Assembly (NCBI GenBank): GCA_013214365.1
Contig: JABSPI010000014.1
Coordinates: 1 to 12,202 of the forward strand
Length of the DNA stretch: 12,202 bases
Origin: Erythrobacter sp.
GTDB lineage: Bacteria > Pseudomonadota > Alphaproteobacteria > Sphingomonadales > Sphingomonadaceae
Direction: 5' to 3'
Positions 6,499-12,202 of this stretch are shown piece after piece. Every line of letters begins with the position of its first letter. The first letter of the stretch is position 1. The position numbers and the translations under genes are program-made. The notes under the pieces were generated by a model. It was not told the origin of the DNA. It saw only the letters and a program-made list of their open reading frames with translations, and searched no databases.

Positions 6499-9030
6499 GT
6501 GCACTTGCGCGCGCGGCGTGCGCGCGCCATCTTTGCCAGAGTGAACGCCAACCCAAATGCCGCAGGGCATATCCCGCCTGAAATTCAAAACTGGTTTGAT
6601 GCGCGCGGCTGGCGGATCAGGCGGCATCAGTGCGACATGCTCGAAAAGGCGCGCAAAGGGCGCCATGCCCTGCTTGTCGCGGATACCGGTGCGGGCAAGA
6701 CATTGGCGGGTTTCCTGCCGACTTTATGCGATTTTGCGCCCTCCCATGGCGGCGCTGCACCCGAAGGGCTTCACACGCTCTACATCTCACCGTTGAAAGC
6801 GCTGGCGCATGATGTGAAGCGCAATCTGCTCACCCCGATCGAGGAAATCGGCCTGCCGATCACGGTCGAAACCCGCAGCGGCGACACCTCCTCTGATCGC
6901 AAAAAGCGCCAGCGCGCCGCGCCGCCCAATGTCCTGCTCACAACCCCTGAAAGCCTCTCGCTGCTCTTGTCCTATCCCGAGAGCGCCGATCTGTTTGCGA
7001 CGCTCAAACGGGTGGTGGTGGACGAGGTGCACGCCTTTGCCACCGGCAAGCGCGGCGATCTGCTGGCTTTGGCGCTCGCCCGGCTTGGCGCGATCGCGCC
7101 CGATTGTCAGCGCGTGGCCTTGTCCGCGACCTTGGCCGACCCGCTCGCCTTTCAGGAATGGCTCGCCCCGCAAGGCGCCGATGGCACCGGCGAAATTGCC
7201 GCGGCAGACCTGGTGCTGGGCGAGGAAGGTGCCGATCCCGAGGTCGAGATCCTCTTGCCCGATGGCGCGCGCGTGCCATGGGGCGGGCATGCCGGGCGCT
7301 GGGCGGTGGAGCAGCTTTACACCGCGATCCAGCAGAACCGCACGACTTTGGTGTTCACCAACACCCGGTTTCTGGCCGAGTTCATTTTCCAATGCCTGTG
7401 GGAGGCGAACGAGGACAATCTGCCGATCGGGGTGCATCACGGCAGCCTGTCAAAAGAGGCGCGGCGCAAGGTCGAGGATGCGATGGCGGCGGGGCAATTG
7501 CGCGCTTTGGTGTGCACGGCCAGCCTCGATCTTGGGGTGGATTGGGGCGATATTGATCTGGTTGTGCAAATGGGCGCGCCCAAGGGGTCATCGCGCCTGT
7601 TGCAGCGCATCGGGCGCGCGGGACACCGGCTCGACACGGCCAGCCGCGCTCTGCTCGTGCCGGGCAATCGGTTCGAATTTCTCGAAGCGATGGCGGCCAA
7701 AGATGCGGTCGATGAAGGCCAGCGCGATGGCGAGGATTTCCGTGCGGGCGGGCTCGATGTGCTGGCCCAGCATGTGATGGCCTGCGCGTGTGCGGGGCCC
7801 TTTCACGAGGATGTATTGCTCGGCGAAATCCAATCCGCGCTGGCCTATTCGTGGGTCGACCGCGCGGTGTTTGAGCGTGTGCTGCGATTTGTCGAAAATG
7901 GCGGCTACGCGCTCAAAGCCTATGACAAGTTCAAACGGATTATCCGCTTGAAAGATGGGACCTGGCGGCTCGCCCATCCCAATCAGGCGCAGCGTCACCG
8001 GATGAATGCGGGCATTATCGTGGACGCTGAAATGCTCAGCGTGCGGTTCAAAAATGGCCGCAAGCTGGGCAAGGTCGAGGAGCGTTTCGCCGCGCAAATG
8101 GCACCGGGGGATACGTTTTTCTTCGCCGGGATGAGCCTCGAGGTCGAGGCGATCAAGGATATGGACCTGATCGTGCGCGCCTCCAAGAAAAGCGCCACCA
8201 TCCCCTCTTACGGGGGGCTGCGTCTGCCGCTCACCACCCATTTGGCCACCCGTGTGCAGGACATGTTCAACGACCGCGCAGGTTGGGGGCGTTTGCCCGA
8301 TGATGTGCGCGAATGGCTCGAGGTTCAGGATTATCGCAGCCGCCTGCCAAAGCCGGGCGAATTGCTGGTCGAAACCTTTCCGCGCGGCGGCAAACATTAC
8401 GCGGTCTATTATACGTTTGAGGGGTGGAATGCGAACCAGTCGCTGGGCATGTTGATCACGCGGCGGATGGAAAGCCGGGGCCTGATGCCGGGCGGGTTTG
8501 TGGCGAATGATTATTGCCTTGCGGTGTGGGGGTTGAAGCCGGTGGATGATCCGGTGCCGCTGCTTTCGCCCGATATACTGACGCATGAATTCACCGATTG
8601 GGTGACCGAAAGCCACTTGCTGCGCCGCGCGTTTCGCGAGGTGGCGGTGATCAGCGGGCTGGTCGAGCGCCAGCATCCGGGCAAGCGCAAGACGGGCAAA
8701 CAGGTCACCTTCTCAACCGACCTCATCTATGACGTGCTCAAGAAGTATGAGCCCGACCATGTCCTGATCGAGGCCGCTTGGGCCGATGCGCGGGCGCGGA
8801 TGACCGATGTCGGGCGGCTGGCCGATTTGCTCGAGCGGTCACAGCGCGAGCTGGTGCATGTCGAGCTGGAACGGGTCAGCCCGCTGGCCGTGCCGGTGAT
8901 GACGATGATCGGACGCGAATCGGTCCCTCAAGGCGAGGTGGATGACGAATTGCTGCTCGAGGCGGAGAGCCTTGCGGGCGAGGCGATGCGGATCGATGCC
9001 ATCGACGCGGGCTGGCCGCAAGACGACTAG
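6499..9030 (+). CDS. Lhr-like DEXH-box DNA helicase (ligase-associated DNA damage response type)
   Basis: This is a large superfamily 2 helicase, 843 residues from GTG 6499 or 829 from GTG 6541. The later start removes an Arg-rich stretch of low plausibility; neither has a good ribosome site. Motifs in order: HQCDMLEKA (Q-like), Walker A ADTGAGKT (61-68), the SPLKALAHD motif Ia region, TTPESLSLLL, the DEVH box (175-178), SAT (209-211), TASLDLGVDWGDIDLV and motif VI QRIGRAGHR (369-377). After the two RecA folds come winged-helix and Lhr-core regions including PSYGGLRLPLT. This matches the DEXH helicases that usually sit with an ATP-dependent DNA ligase, a metallo-beta-lactamase-fold nuclease and the PdeM phosphoesterase in a proposed repair set. 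None of those partners is in this window. Activity is inferred from family; family call is strong. Confidence 0.92.
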   Translation: MHLRARRARAIFARVNANPNAAGHIPPEIQNWFDARGWRIRRHQCDMLEKARKGRHALLVADTGAGKTLAGFLPTLCDFAPSHGGAAPEGLHTLYISPLKALAHDVKRNLLTPIEEIGLPITVETRSGDTSSDRKKRQRAAPPNVLLTTPESLSLLLSYPESADLFATLKRVVVDEVHAFATGKRGDLLALALARLGAIAPDCQRVALSATLADPLAFQEWLAPQGADGTGEIAAADLVLGEEGADPEVEILLPDGARVPWGGHAGRWAVEQLYTAIQQNRTTLVFTNTRFLAEFIFQCLWEANEDNLPIGVHHGSLSKEARRKVEDAMAAGQLRALVCTASLDLGVDWGDIDLVVQMGAPKGSSRLLQRIGRAGHRLDTASRALLVPGNRFEFLEAMAAKDAVDEGQRDGEDFRAGGLDVLAQHVMACACAGPFHEDVLLGEIQSALAYSWVDRAVFERVLRFVENGGYALKAYDKFKRIIRLKDGTWRLAHPNQAQRHRMNAGIIVDAEMLSVRFKNGRKLGKVEERFAAQMAPGDTFFFAGMSLEVEAIKDMDLIVRASKKSATIPSYGGLRLPLTTHLATRVQDMFNDRAGWGRLPDDVREWLEVQDYRSRLPKPGELLVETFPRGGKHYAVYYTFEGWNANQSLGMLITRRMESRGLMPGGFVANDYCLAVWGLKPVDDPVPLLSPDILTHEFTDWVTESHLLRRAFREVAVISGLVERQHPGKRKTGKQVTFSTDLIYDVLKKYEPDHVLIEAAWADARARMTDVGRLADLLERSQRELVHVELERVSPLAVPVMTMIGRESVPQGEVDDELLLEAESLAGEAMRIDAIDAGWPQDD

Positions 9031-9045
9031 CGATCCGCTTTGCTC

Positions 9046-9077
9046 TGCTGTGCGATCTTCTGTCTAGCAGCACAGCA
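9046..9077. terminator. Stem-loop between convergent helicase and exbD genes
   Basis: TGCTGTGC (9046-9053) and GCACAGCA (9070-9077) form a perfect 8-bp stem around a 16-base loop in the 100-base spacer between two convergent genes. No T-tract follows on either strand, so if it ends transcription it is not a classical intrinsic terminator. Nothing else is recognised in the spacer. Confidence 0.35.
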
Positions 9078-9130
9078 CCGCATCGCTCGCACTGCATTGC
9101 CCACCTCGCCCATATGGGGCTGATCGCTAC

Positions 9131-9577
9131 CTATTGCGCGTCAAACGCGGCATAGCGATGGTTGCCGACAAAGGCGAAGCGGGTCGCGCCGGCTTCCTTG
9201 ATCAACACGATTGTGCGGGCCGAAGCATCGTAGCTGGCGAGCGCATCGGGCTCAAAGCGCAGCAACGGTTCGTCGGGCCGGGCGCTGGCGGCGGCGACCT
9301 GCACGCGCAATTGTTCGCGGGTTACACGGTCGCCGTTCCACAGCAATTGATCCTGCGCTGTGATACCGACCGTGTTCTGCTCCAATATTGCGAGCGGGGG
9401 GGTGATCGGCTCACCGGGCAAATCGATCGTCGTCTCGTGGACTTTGATCGGCACCGCCATGATCAGCATGATCAAGAGCACCAGCAAAACGTCGATAAAC
9501 GGGGTGACATTCATGTTGCCCATCGCGCGTGATTGCTTGGGCGCATACATATTGGGACGGGTAATCTTGCGAGGCAT
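9131..9577 (-). CDS. exbD: ExbD/TolR family biopolymer transporter, third paralogue
   Basis: ExbD partners ExbB in a proton-driven motor that energises TonB. This copy has 148 residues from ATG 9577, chosen because AAAGGAG lies eight bases upstream; a longer frame to 9646 lacks such support. A short cytoplasmic N-terminus is followed by one membrane helix (about 24-46, NVTPFIDVLLVLLIMLIMAV) carrying the essential proton-path aspartate, Asp29. A periplasmic domain follows. Its C-terminal half is strikingly like that of the exbD at 9828-10265: both contain DQ(I/L)LWN, L(Q/R)FEP, ASYD and FVGN-x-x-Y, so the two arose by duplication. It is separated from the rest of the cluster by an intrinsic terminator and 250 bases. 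It therefore probably has its own promoter and may pair with the same ExbB or another. Confidence 0.93.
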   Translation of the reverse strand: MPRKITRPNMYAPKQSRAMGNMNVTPFIDVLLVLLIMLIMAVPIKVHETTIDLPGEPITPPLAILEQNTVGITAQDQLLWNGDRVTREQLRVQVAAASARPDEPLLRFEPDALASYDASARTIVLIKEAGATRFAFVGNHRYAAFDAQ

Positions 9578-9585
9578 ATCCACAT

Positions 9586-9592
9586 CTCCTTT
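9586..9592 (-). promoter_or_regulatory. Strong Shine-Dalgarno (AAAGGAG) of the third exbD
   Basis: AAAGGAG on the minus strand lies eight bases before ATG 9577. It decides this start over the upstream in-frame codons of the same open frame. Confidence 0.8.
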
Positions 9593-9630
9593 GTCTGCGA
9601 TCCGGTTAGGGGCCGGATGCACCAAAGGAT

Positions 9631-9658
9631 TGTATAGCAAAAGCAATAGGTTGCCTAA
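9631..9658 (-). promoter_or_regulatory. Possible promoter of the third exbD
   Basis: On the minus strand TATACA (9631-9636) resembles a -10 box. TTAGGC (9653-9658), 16 bases upstream, is a poor -35. The position, about 54 bases before the start codon and downstream of the terminator, is where a promoter is needed. The match is weak. Confidence 0.3.
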
Positions 9659-9756
9659 CGCGTACGGGTGTGTGGTTCAGGACCTATTCGATTGTCACAG
9701 TGGCAATGCGTGGATTTCCCCTGCTGAATAGGCGCGCCGGCGCATGGTCCGCACAC

Positions 9757-9784
9757 AAAAAACGCCGCGGTTTCCCGCGGCGTT
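9757..9784 (-). terminator. Intrinsic terminator after the second exbD
   Basis: Read on the minus strand, AACGCCGCGG - GAAA - CCGCGGCGTT makes a perfect 10-bp stem with a GNRA-type tetraloop. It runs directly into a six-T tract that includes the last two stem bases. It starts 43 bases after the stop of the exbD at 9828-10265 and should end the tonB-exbB-exbD-exbD transcript. Confidence 0.93.
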
Positions 9785-9827
9785 CTTGCTCGGGGGTGTG
9801 GCCCCGAAATTGGTTCGATGCAGCGCT

Positions 9828-10265
9828 TTATTCGCCTTTGCCAAAAACGCGATATTTCTCGTTTCCGACAAACCCGAACTTGGTCACACCCGAACCTTTG
9901 ATGATCTGCAGCACTTTGGCAGACAGATCGTAGCTCGCATTGGCCTCGGGCTCGAACTGCAATTCGGGCTCTGGCTCGACGGTGAGCGTTTCTTCCAACA
10001 GCGTCACCAGCTGGCCCTGGCTGATCGGCTCGGCATTCCACAGAATCTGATCACCCGCGGTCAGTACCAGCTTATTTTTGATCGGATCGATAATAATATC
10101 GGTCGGCGGCGGATTGCCTTGCGGCAGATCGATATCAATCGAGTGGGTGGCCACCGGGATGGTGATGATGAACATGATCAGCAGAACGAGCAAAACGTCG
10201 ATCAGCGGGGTCATGTTCATATCGAGCATCGGCTCGCCGTCGAGTTTGCCTCCGGACATACCCAT
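9828..10265 (-). CDS. exbD: ExbD/TolR family biopolymer transporter, second paralogue
   Basis: This 145-residue inner-membrane protein is predicted to be an ExbD subunit of the TonB-energising motor. The start at 10265 is supported by TAAGGAG eight bases upstream. Residues about 18-38 (NMTPLIDVLLVLLIMFIITI) are the single membrane helix, with the essential aspartate at Asp23. The periplasmic part includes SIDIDLPQGN just after the helix, DQILWN, a Glu/Pro stretch and LQFEPEANASYD, ending VTKFGFVGNEKYRVFGKGE. It lies 30 bases after the preceding exbD on the same strand and is followed by the strong intrinsic terminator, so it is the last gene of the operon. It is much closer in sequence to the third paralogue than to the first. 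Confidence 0.95.
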   Translation of the reverse strand: MGMSGGKLDGEPMLDMNMTPLIDVLLVLLIMFIITIPVATHSIDIDLPQGNPPPTDIIIDPIKNKLVLTAGDQILWNAEPISQGQLVTLLEETLTVEPEPELQFEPEANASYDLSAKVLQIIKGSGVTKFGFVGNEKYRVFGKGE

Positions 10266-10295
10266 ATCAGTTACTCCTTAGTCTCTCGCGGACGC

Positions 10296-10832
10296 TTAGA
10301 TGCCGGGCTCAACCGGGTTGGAAATGAACCCAACCGTCGGATAACCAGCGCGCTGGATGTTGAAGATCGCACCTGCAACACAACGCCACGGTGCCTCCTT
10401 GTCGGCGCGGATATGCACCTGCGGAATGGCTTCCGGATCGTTGATGATCGCTTCGGCACCGCCAGGATAGGCCTGAACGATGGCGTCGAGCTTGGCAAAG
10501 CCTTGATCGTACAATTCTTCTGAAGTGACCGGTACGATATTGTTGAAATAGATGCGGCATTCGCCTGTCCGCGTCGCGCCGGTGTAGCCCGACCGCAGAG
10601 TCCCGGCGGTGTTGCCGGCGGCATCGGTCGTGGTGATCGTCAGCTGCAGGTTTTCGACCTTGTCCTTCGATTCCACCGATTCAAACACTGGAATCTCGAG
10701 CTTCTCGATCGTCTGGATCGCAACCGGAACCGCGATGAGGAAGATGATCAAGAGCACCAGCATCACGTCCACCAAAGGCGTGGTGTTGATCTCCGACATG
10801 GGGGTTTCCCCCCCTCCCATCGAAATCGCCAT
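10296..10832 (-). CDS. exbD: ExbD/TolR family biopolymer transporter, first and divergent paralogue
   Basis: At 178 residues this ExbD homologue is about 30 longer than its two neighbours. The membrane helix lies at about 17-40 ([20 protein letters not shown]), with the conserved aspartate at Asp22. The periplasmic part has an enlarged segment at about 66-125 ([19 protein letters not shown] onward) and two cysteines, Cys92 (GECRIYF) and Cys151 (WRCVAGAIF), which could form a disulfide. The [13 protein letters not shown] segment followed by the [14 protein letters not shown] helix and strand is the usual ExbD/TolR core. The start at 10832 has AGGGA seven bases upstream. It follows exbB after 141 bases that hold a large hairpin, and precedes the second exbD by 30 bases. 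Confidence 0.94.
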   Translation of the reverse strand: MAISMGGGETPMSEINTTPLVDVMLVLLIIFLIAVPVAIQTIEKLEIPVFESVESKDKVENLQLTITTTDAAGNTAGTLRSGYTGATRTGECRIYFNNIVPVTSEELYDQGFAKLDAIVQAYPGGAEAIINDPEAIPQVHIRADKEAPWRCVAGAIFNIQRAGYPTVGFISNPVEPGI

Positions 10833-10848
10833 TGTGAATTCCCTATCT

Positions 10849-10863
10849 GCTCAAAAGTTGAGC
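10849..10863. repeat. Short palindrome before the first exbD
   Basis: GCTCAA - AAG - TTGAGC is a perfect 6-bp inverted repeat with a three-base spacer, 17-31 bases upstream of the exbD start at 10832. It could be an operator or a small RNA hairpin near the ribosome site. CTCAAAAG is also repeated directly nearby. Function unknown. Confidence 0.4.
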
Positions 10864-10927
10864 GTTACTCTCAAAAGCCGCGGCATTGTTTCCCGAAGGT
10901 CAACGCCGTTGCGAAGTGAAGCCGTTG

Positions 10928-10965
10928 GGGCGGGGGGAGACGCCGATGGTGTCTCCCGGCCGCCC
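10928..10965 (-). promoter_or_regulatory. Large intercistronic hairpin between exbB and exbD
   Basis: GGGCGG and GGGAGAC on the left pair with GTCTCCC and CCGCCC on the right, giving 13 pairs with a small 1-by-2 internal loop and a nine-base apical loop. It begins nine bases after the exbB stop. No T-tract follows on the minus strand. It may therefore stabilise the exbB 3' end or partly reduce read-through into the exbD genes. Confidence 0.6.
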
Positions 10966-10973
10966 GAACAGAC

Positions 10974-11744
10974 TTACTTTTTGGCAGCAGCAGGCTTCGC
11001 AGCAGCGGGCTTGGCTGCAGGAGCGGCGGTCACTGCCGGCTTCACGGCGCCGTCCGAGCTGATGTAAGCCAGGATGTCGGTCGAGAAGCTGTTCAGCAAT
11101 TCGGCGATGCGACGGTTGCGCGATTGCAGCCAGTTAAACGCAAGCACAGCAGGCACAGCCACAAGCAGACCGATCGCGGTCATGATCAGCGCTTCACCAA
11201 CCGGACCAGCAACCTTGTCGATCGATGCCGAACCCGAAATACCGATATTGATCAGAGCGCGGTAGATCCCGATCACCGTGCCCAGCAGACCGATAAACGG
11301 TGCGGTTGCGCCGACCGATGCGAGGAAGGGCAGGCCGCCCGACAGCGAGTAATTGATCGAATCTTCCGAACGCTGCAGCGAACCGTGCATGTAATCATGC
11401 GCTTCGAGCTGGTCGGTCATCTTGCCGTGCTTTTCCTGAGCGATGATCGCATCGTCAGCGATCTGGCGCCATGCACTGTTCTTCTCCAGTTTGGCAGCGC
11501 CTTCTTTGAGGCTGCCAGCGCGCCAGAACGTGCTCGCCACGCCTTTATATTGGCGCATCACTTTGTTCTGTTCGAAATATTTGGTGAACAGAATGTAGAA
11601 CGAGCCAACCGACATGATGATCATCACGCCAAGGATGGCCCAGGCGACCGGACCACCGGTTTTCATAGCTTCTACAAAACCGAACTGGTTGGCCGGTGCT
11701 TCGGTGTCGATGGCAGCAGCTGCCAAGAGATAGGTAGCGTTCAT
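10974..11744 (-). CDS. exbB: ExbB / MotA-TolQ-ExbB proton channel family protein
   Basis: ExbB forms the inner-membrane pentamer around ExbD that converts proton flow into force on TonB. From ATG 11744 it has 256 residues; AAGGA nine bases upstream fixes this start over the longer frame to 11789. Three membrane helices are visible. The first is at about 30-52 (VAWAILGVMIIMSVGSFYIL). The second carries the family signature GATAPFIGLLGTVIGIYRAL. The third is ALIMTAIGLLVAVPAVLAFN. A cytoplasmic region lies between helices 1 and 2. The last 20 residues are an Ala/Lys/Pro repeat tail (AAKPAAAKPAAAKK), unusual for ExbB and perhaps flexible or basic for binding. It is the second gene of the tonB-exbB-exbD operon, 73 bases after tonB. 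Confidence 0.95.
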   Translation of the reverse strand: MNATYLLAAAAIDTEAPANQFGFVEAMKTGGPVAWAILGVMIIMSVGSFYILFTKYFEQNKVMRQYKGVASTFWRAGSLKEGAAKLEKNSAWRQIADDAIIAQEKHGKMTDQLEAHDYMHGSLQRSEDSINYSLSGGLPFLASVGATAPFIGLLGTVIGIYRALINIGISGSASIDKVAGPVGEALIMTAIGLLVAVPAVLAFNWLQSRNRRIAELLNSFSTDILAYISSDGAVKPAVTAAPAAKPAAAKPAAAKK

Positions 11745-11753
11745 TGCGAAAAG

Positions 11754-11758
11754 TCCTT
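11754..11758 (-). promoter_or_regulatory. Shine-Dalgarno (AAGGA) fixing the exbB start
   Basis: AAGGA on the minus strand is nine bases before ATG 11744. The next sequence upstream is a T7 run (11760-11766), preceded by GC-rich hairpin-forming sequence (11770-11800), which could act as a leaky attenuator between tonB and exbB. Confidence 0.65.
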
Positions 11759-11817
11759 TAAAAAAATTGTCCCCGGGGTCCCGACCCAATTTCTGGCCGG
11801 GAACCTCTCAAATTTCA

Positions 11818-12202
11818 TCAGTTCAAACGATATGTGATCGACGTCGAATACGAGCCGGATGTTTCATTTCCGGCCGCATCTAGAGCCGGATTAAACCGAG
11901 CATAGCGTTCCATTCCGCGACATGCAGCCTGATCGAGCACGCTCGATCCGCTTGAGCGGGTCACCTGGCAATTGGCTGCCCGACCTTCTGTGGTCACGGT
12001 CACGCGGACACCCACGGTGCCTTCCACTTCCTCACGAATAGCACGTGAGGGGTAGTTTTCCTGAATCCGCGAGGCCCAGCGCCGCTCGTTGCGGGTCGTG
12101 GCTCCACGCGCCAAGGATGGCGGAGGCGGTGCAACCGGGGCAGGCGGCGGAATAACCAATGCCGGAGGGGCAGGCGGCGGAATCGTCGGCTGCGTCTGGA
12201 TC
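11818..12202 (-). CDS. tonB: Energy transducer TonB, C-terminal part, cut by the window edge
   Basis: TonB spans from the inner membrane through the periplasm and pulls on outer-membrane TonB-dependent receptors. About 127 residues lie in the window, and the frame is open through base 12202. The N-terminal membrane helix therefore lies outside. What is visible starts with the Pro-rich periplasmic linker (PTIPPPAPPALVIPPPAP) and continues into the TonB C-terminal domain: ENYPSRAIREEVEGTVGVRV, then GRAANCQVTRSSGSSVLDQA, then the final strand SITYRLN. Two cysteines in this domain (NCQV, AACRG) might form a disulfide. A TTG at 12159 is only an internal leucine. It is the first visible gene of the tonB-exbB-exbD operon. 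Confidence 0.95.
   Translation of the reverse strand, partial: IQTQPTIPPPAPPALVIPPPAPVAPPPPSLARGATTRNERRWASRIQENYPSRAIREEVEGTVGVRVTVTTEGRAANCQVTRSSGSSVLDQAACRGMERYARFNPALDAAGNETSGSYSTSITYRLN

Noticed and set aside
7588..8676. A 362-residue open frame on the minus strand
   Set aside because: It lies wholly antisense within the helicase gene, whose motifs are complete. Its composition (His/Arg/Pro/Gln-rich) is typical of a shadow of GC-rich codons.
9744..10523. A 259-residue plus-strand open frame
   Set aside because: It is antisense to two exbD genes and crosses the intrinsic terminator; repeated His/Asp/Gln/Arg composition marks it as a shadow.
11124..11837. A 237-residue plus-strand open frame
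   Set aside because: It is antisense to exbB, which has complete family motifs.

Overview
The window reads as chromosomal DNA of a GC-rich alphaproteobacterium, most likely a sphingomonad (Erythrobacteraceae or Sphingomonadaceae). The reasons are a MipZ-type division ATPase next to a Pam18-like J-domain gene, a ligase-associated DEXH helicase, and a TonB-ExbB cluster with several ExbD proteins. This placement is inference from gene content. No mobile element, prophage, CRISPR array or clear sign of horizontal transfer was seen.

Left part, minus strand (1-2861). The 5' portion of cysD (sulfate adenylyltransferase small subunit) runs off the left edge. Next are a tRNA-Gly(TCC), a DUF475/TerC-family membrane protein, and panC. 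panC and the DUF475 gene lie 17 bases apart and look like one operon.

Centre, plus strand (2956-9030). Divergently from panC runs a compact series: mipZ, a membrane-anchored J-domain protein whose start overlaps the mipZ stop by one base, a phosphomannomutase/phosphoglucomutase, an unrecognised protein overlapping the mutase end, and a large Lhr-like helicase. The unrecognised protein has a degenerate J-like N-terminus, two copies of a W-x-H-x-GGYIP motif and a C-terminal membrane anchor. It is the least explained gene here. Together with the true J-domain gene it brackets the sugar mutase.

Right part, minus strand (9131-12202). Read in the direction of transcription: the C-terminal part of tonB (running in from the right edge), exbB, a divergent exbD with an enlarged periplasmic region, a second exbD, a strong intrinsic terminator, and a third exbD. 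The third is clearly a paralogue of the second. Together these encode the energising complex for TonB-dependent outer-membrane uptake. The terminator, and a hairpin between exbB and the first exbD, suggest that the ExbD paralogues are not all made in the same amounts.

No gene-free stretch exceeds 300 bases. The longest (9578-9827) holds the terminator and a possible promoter.
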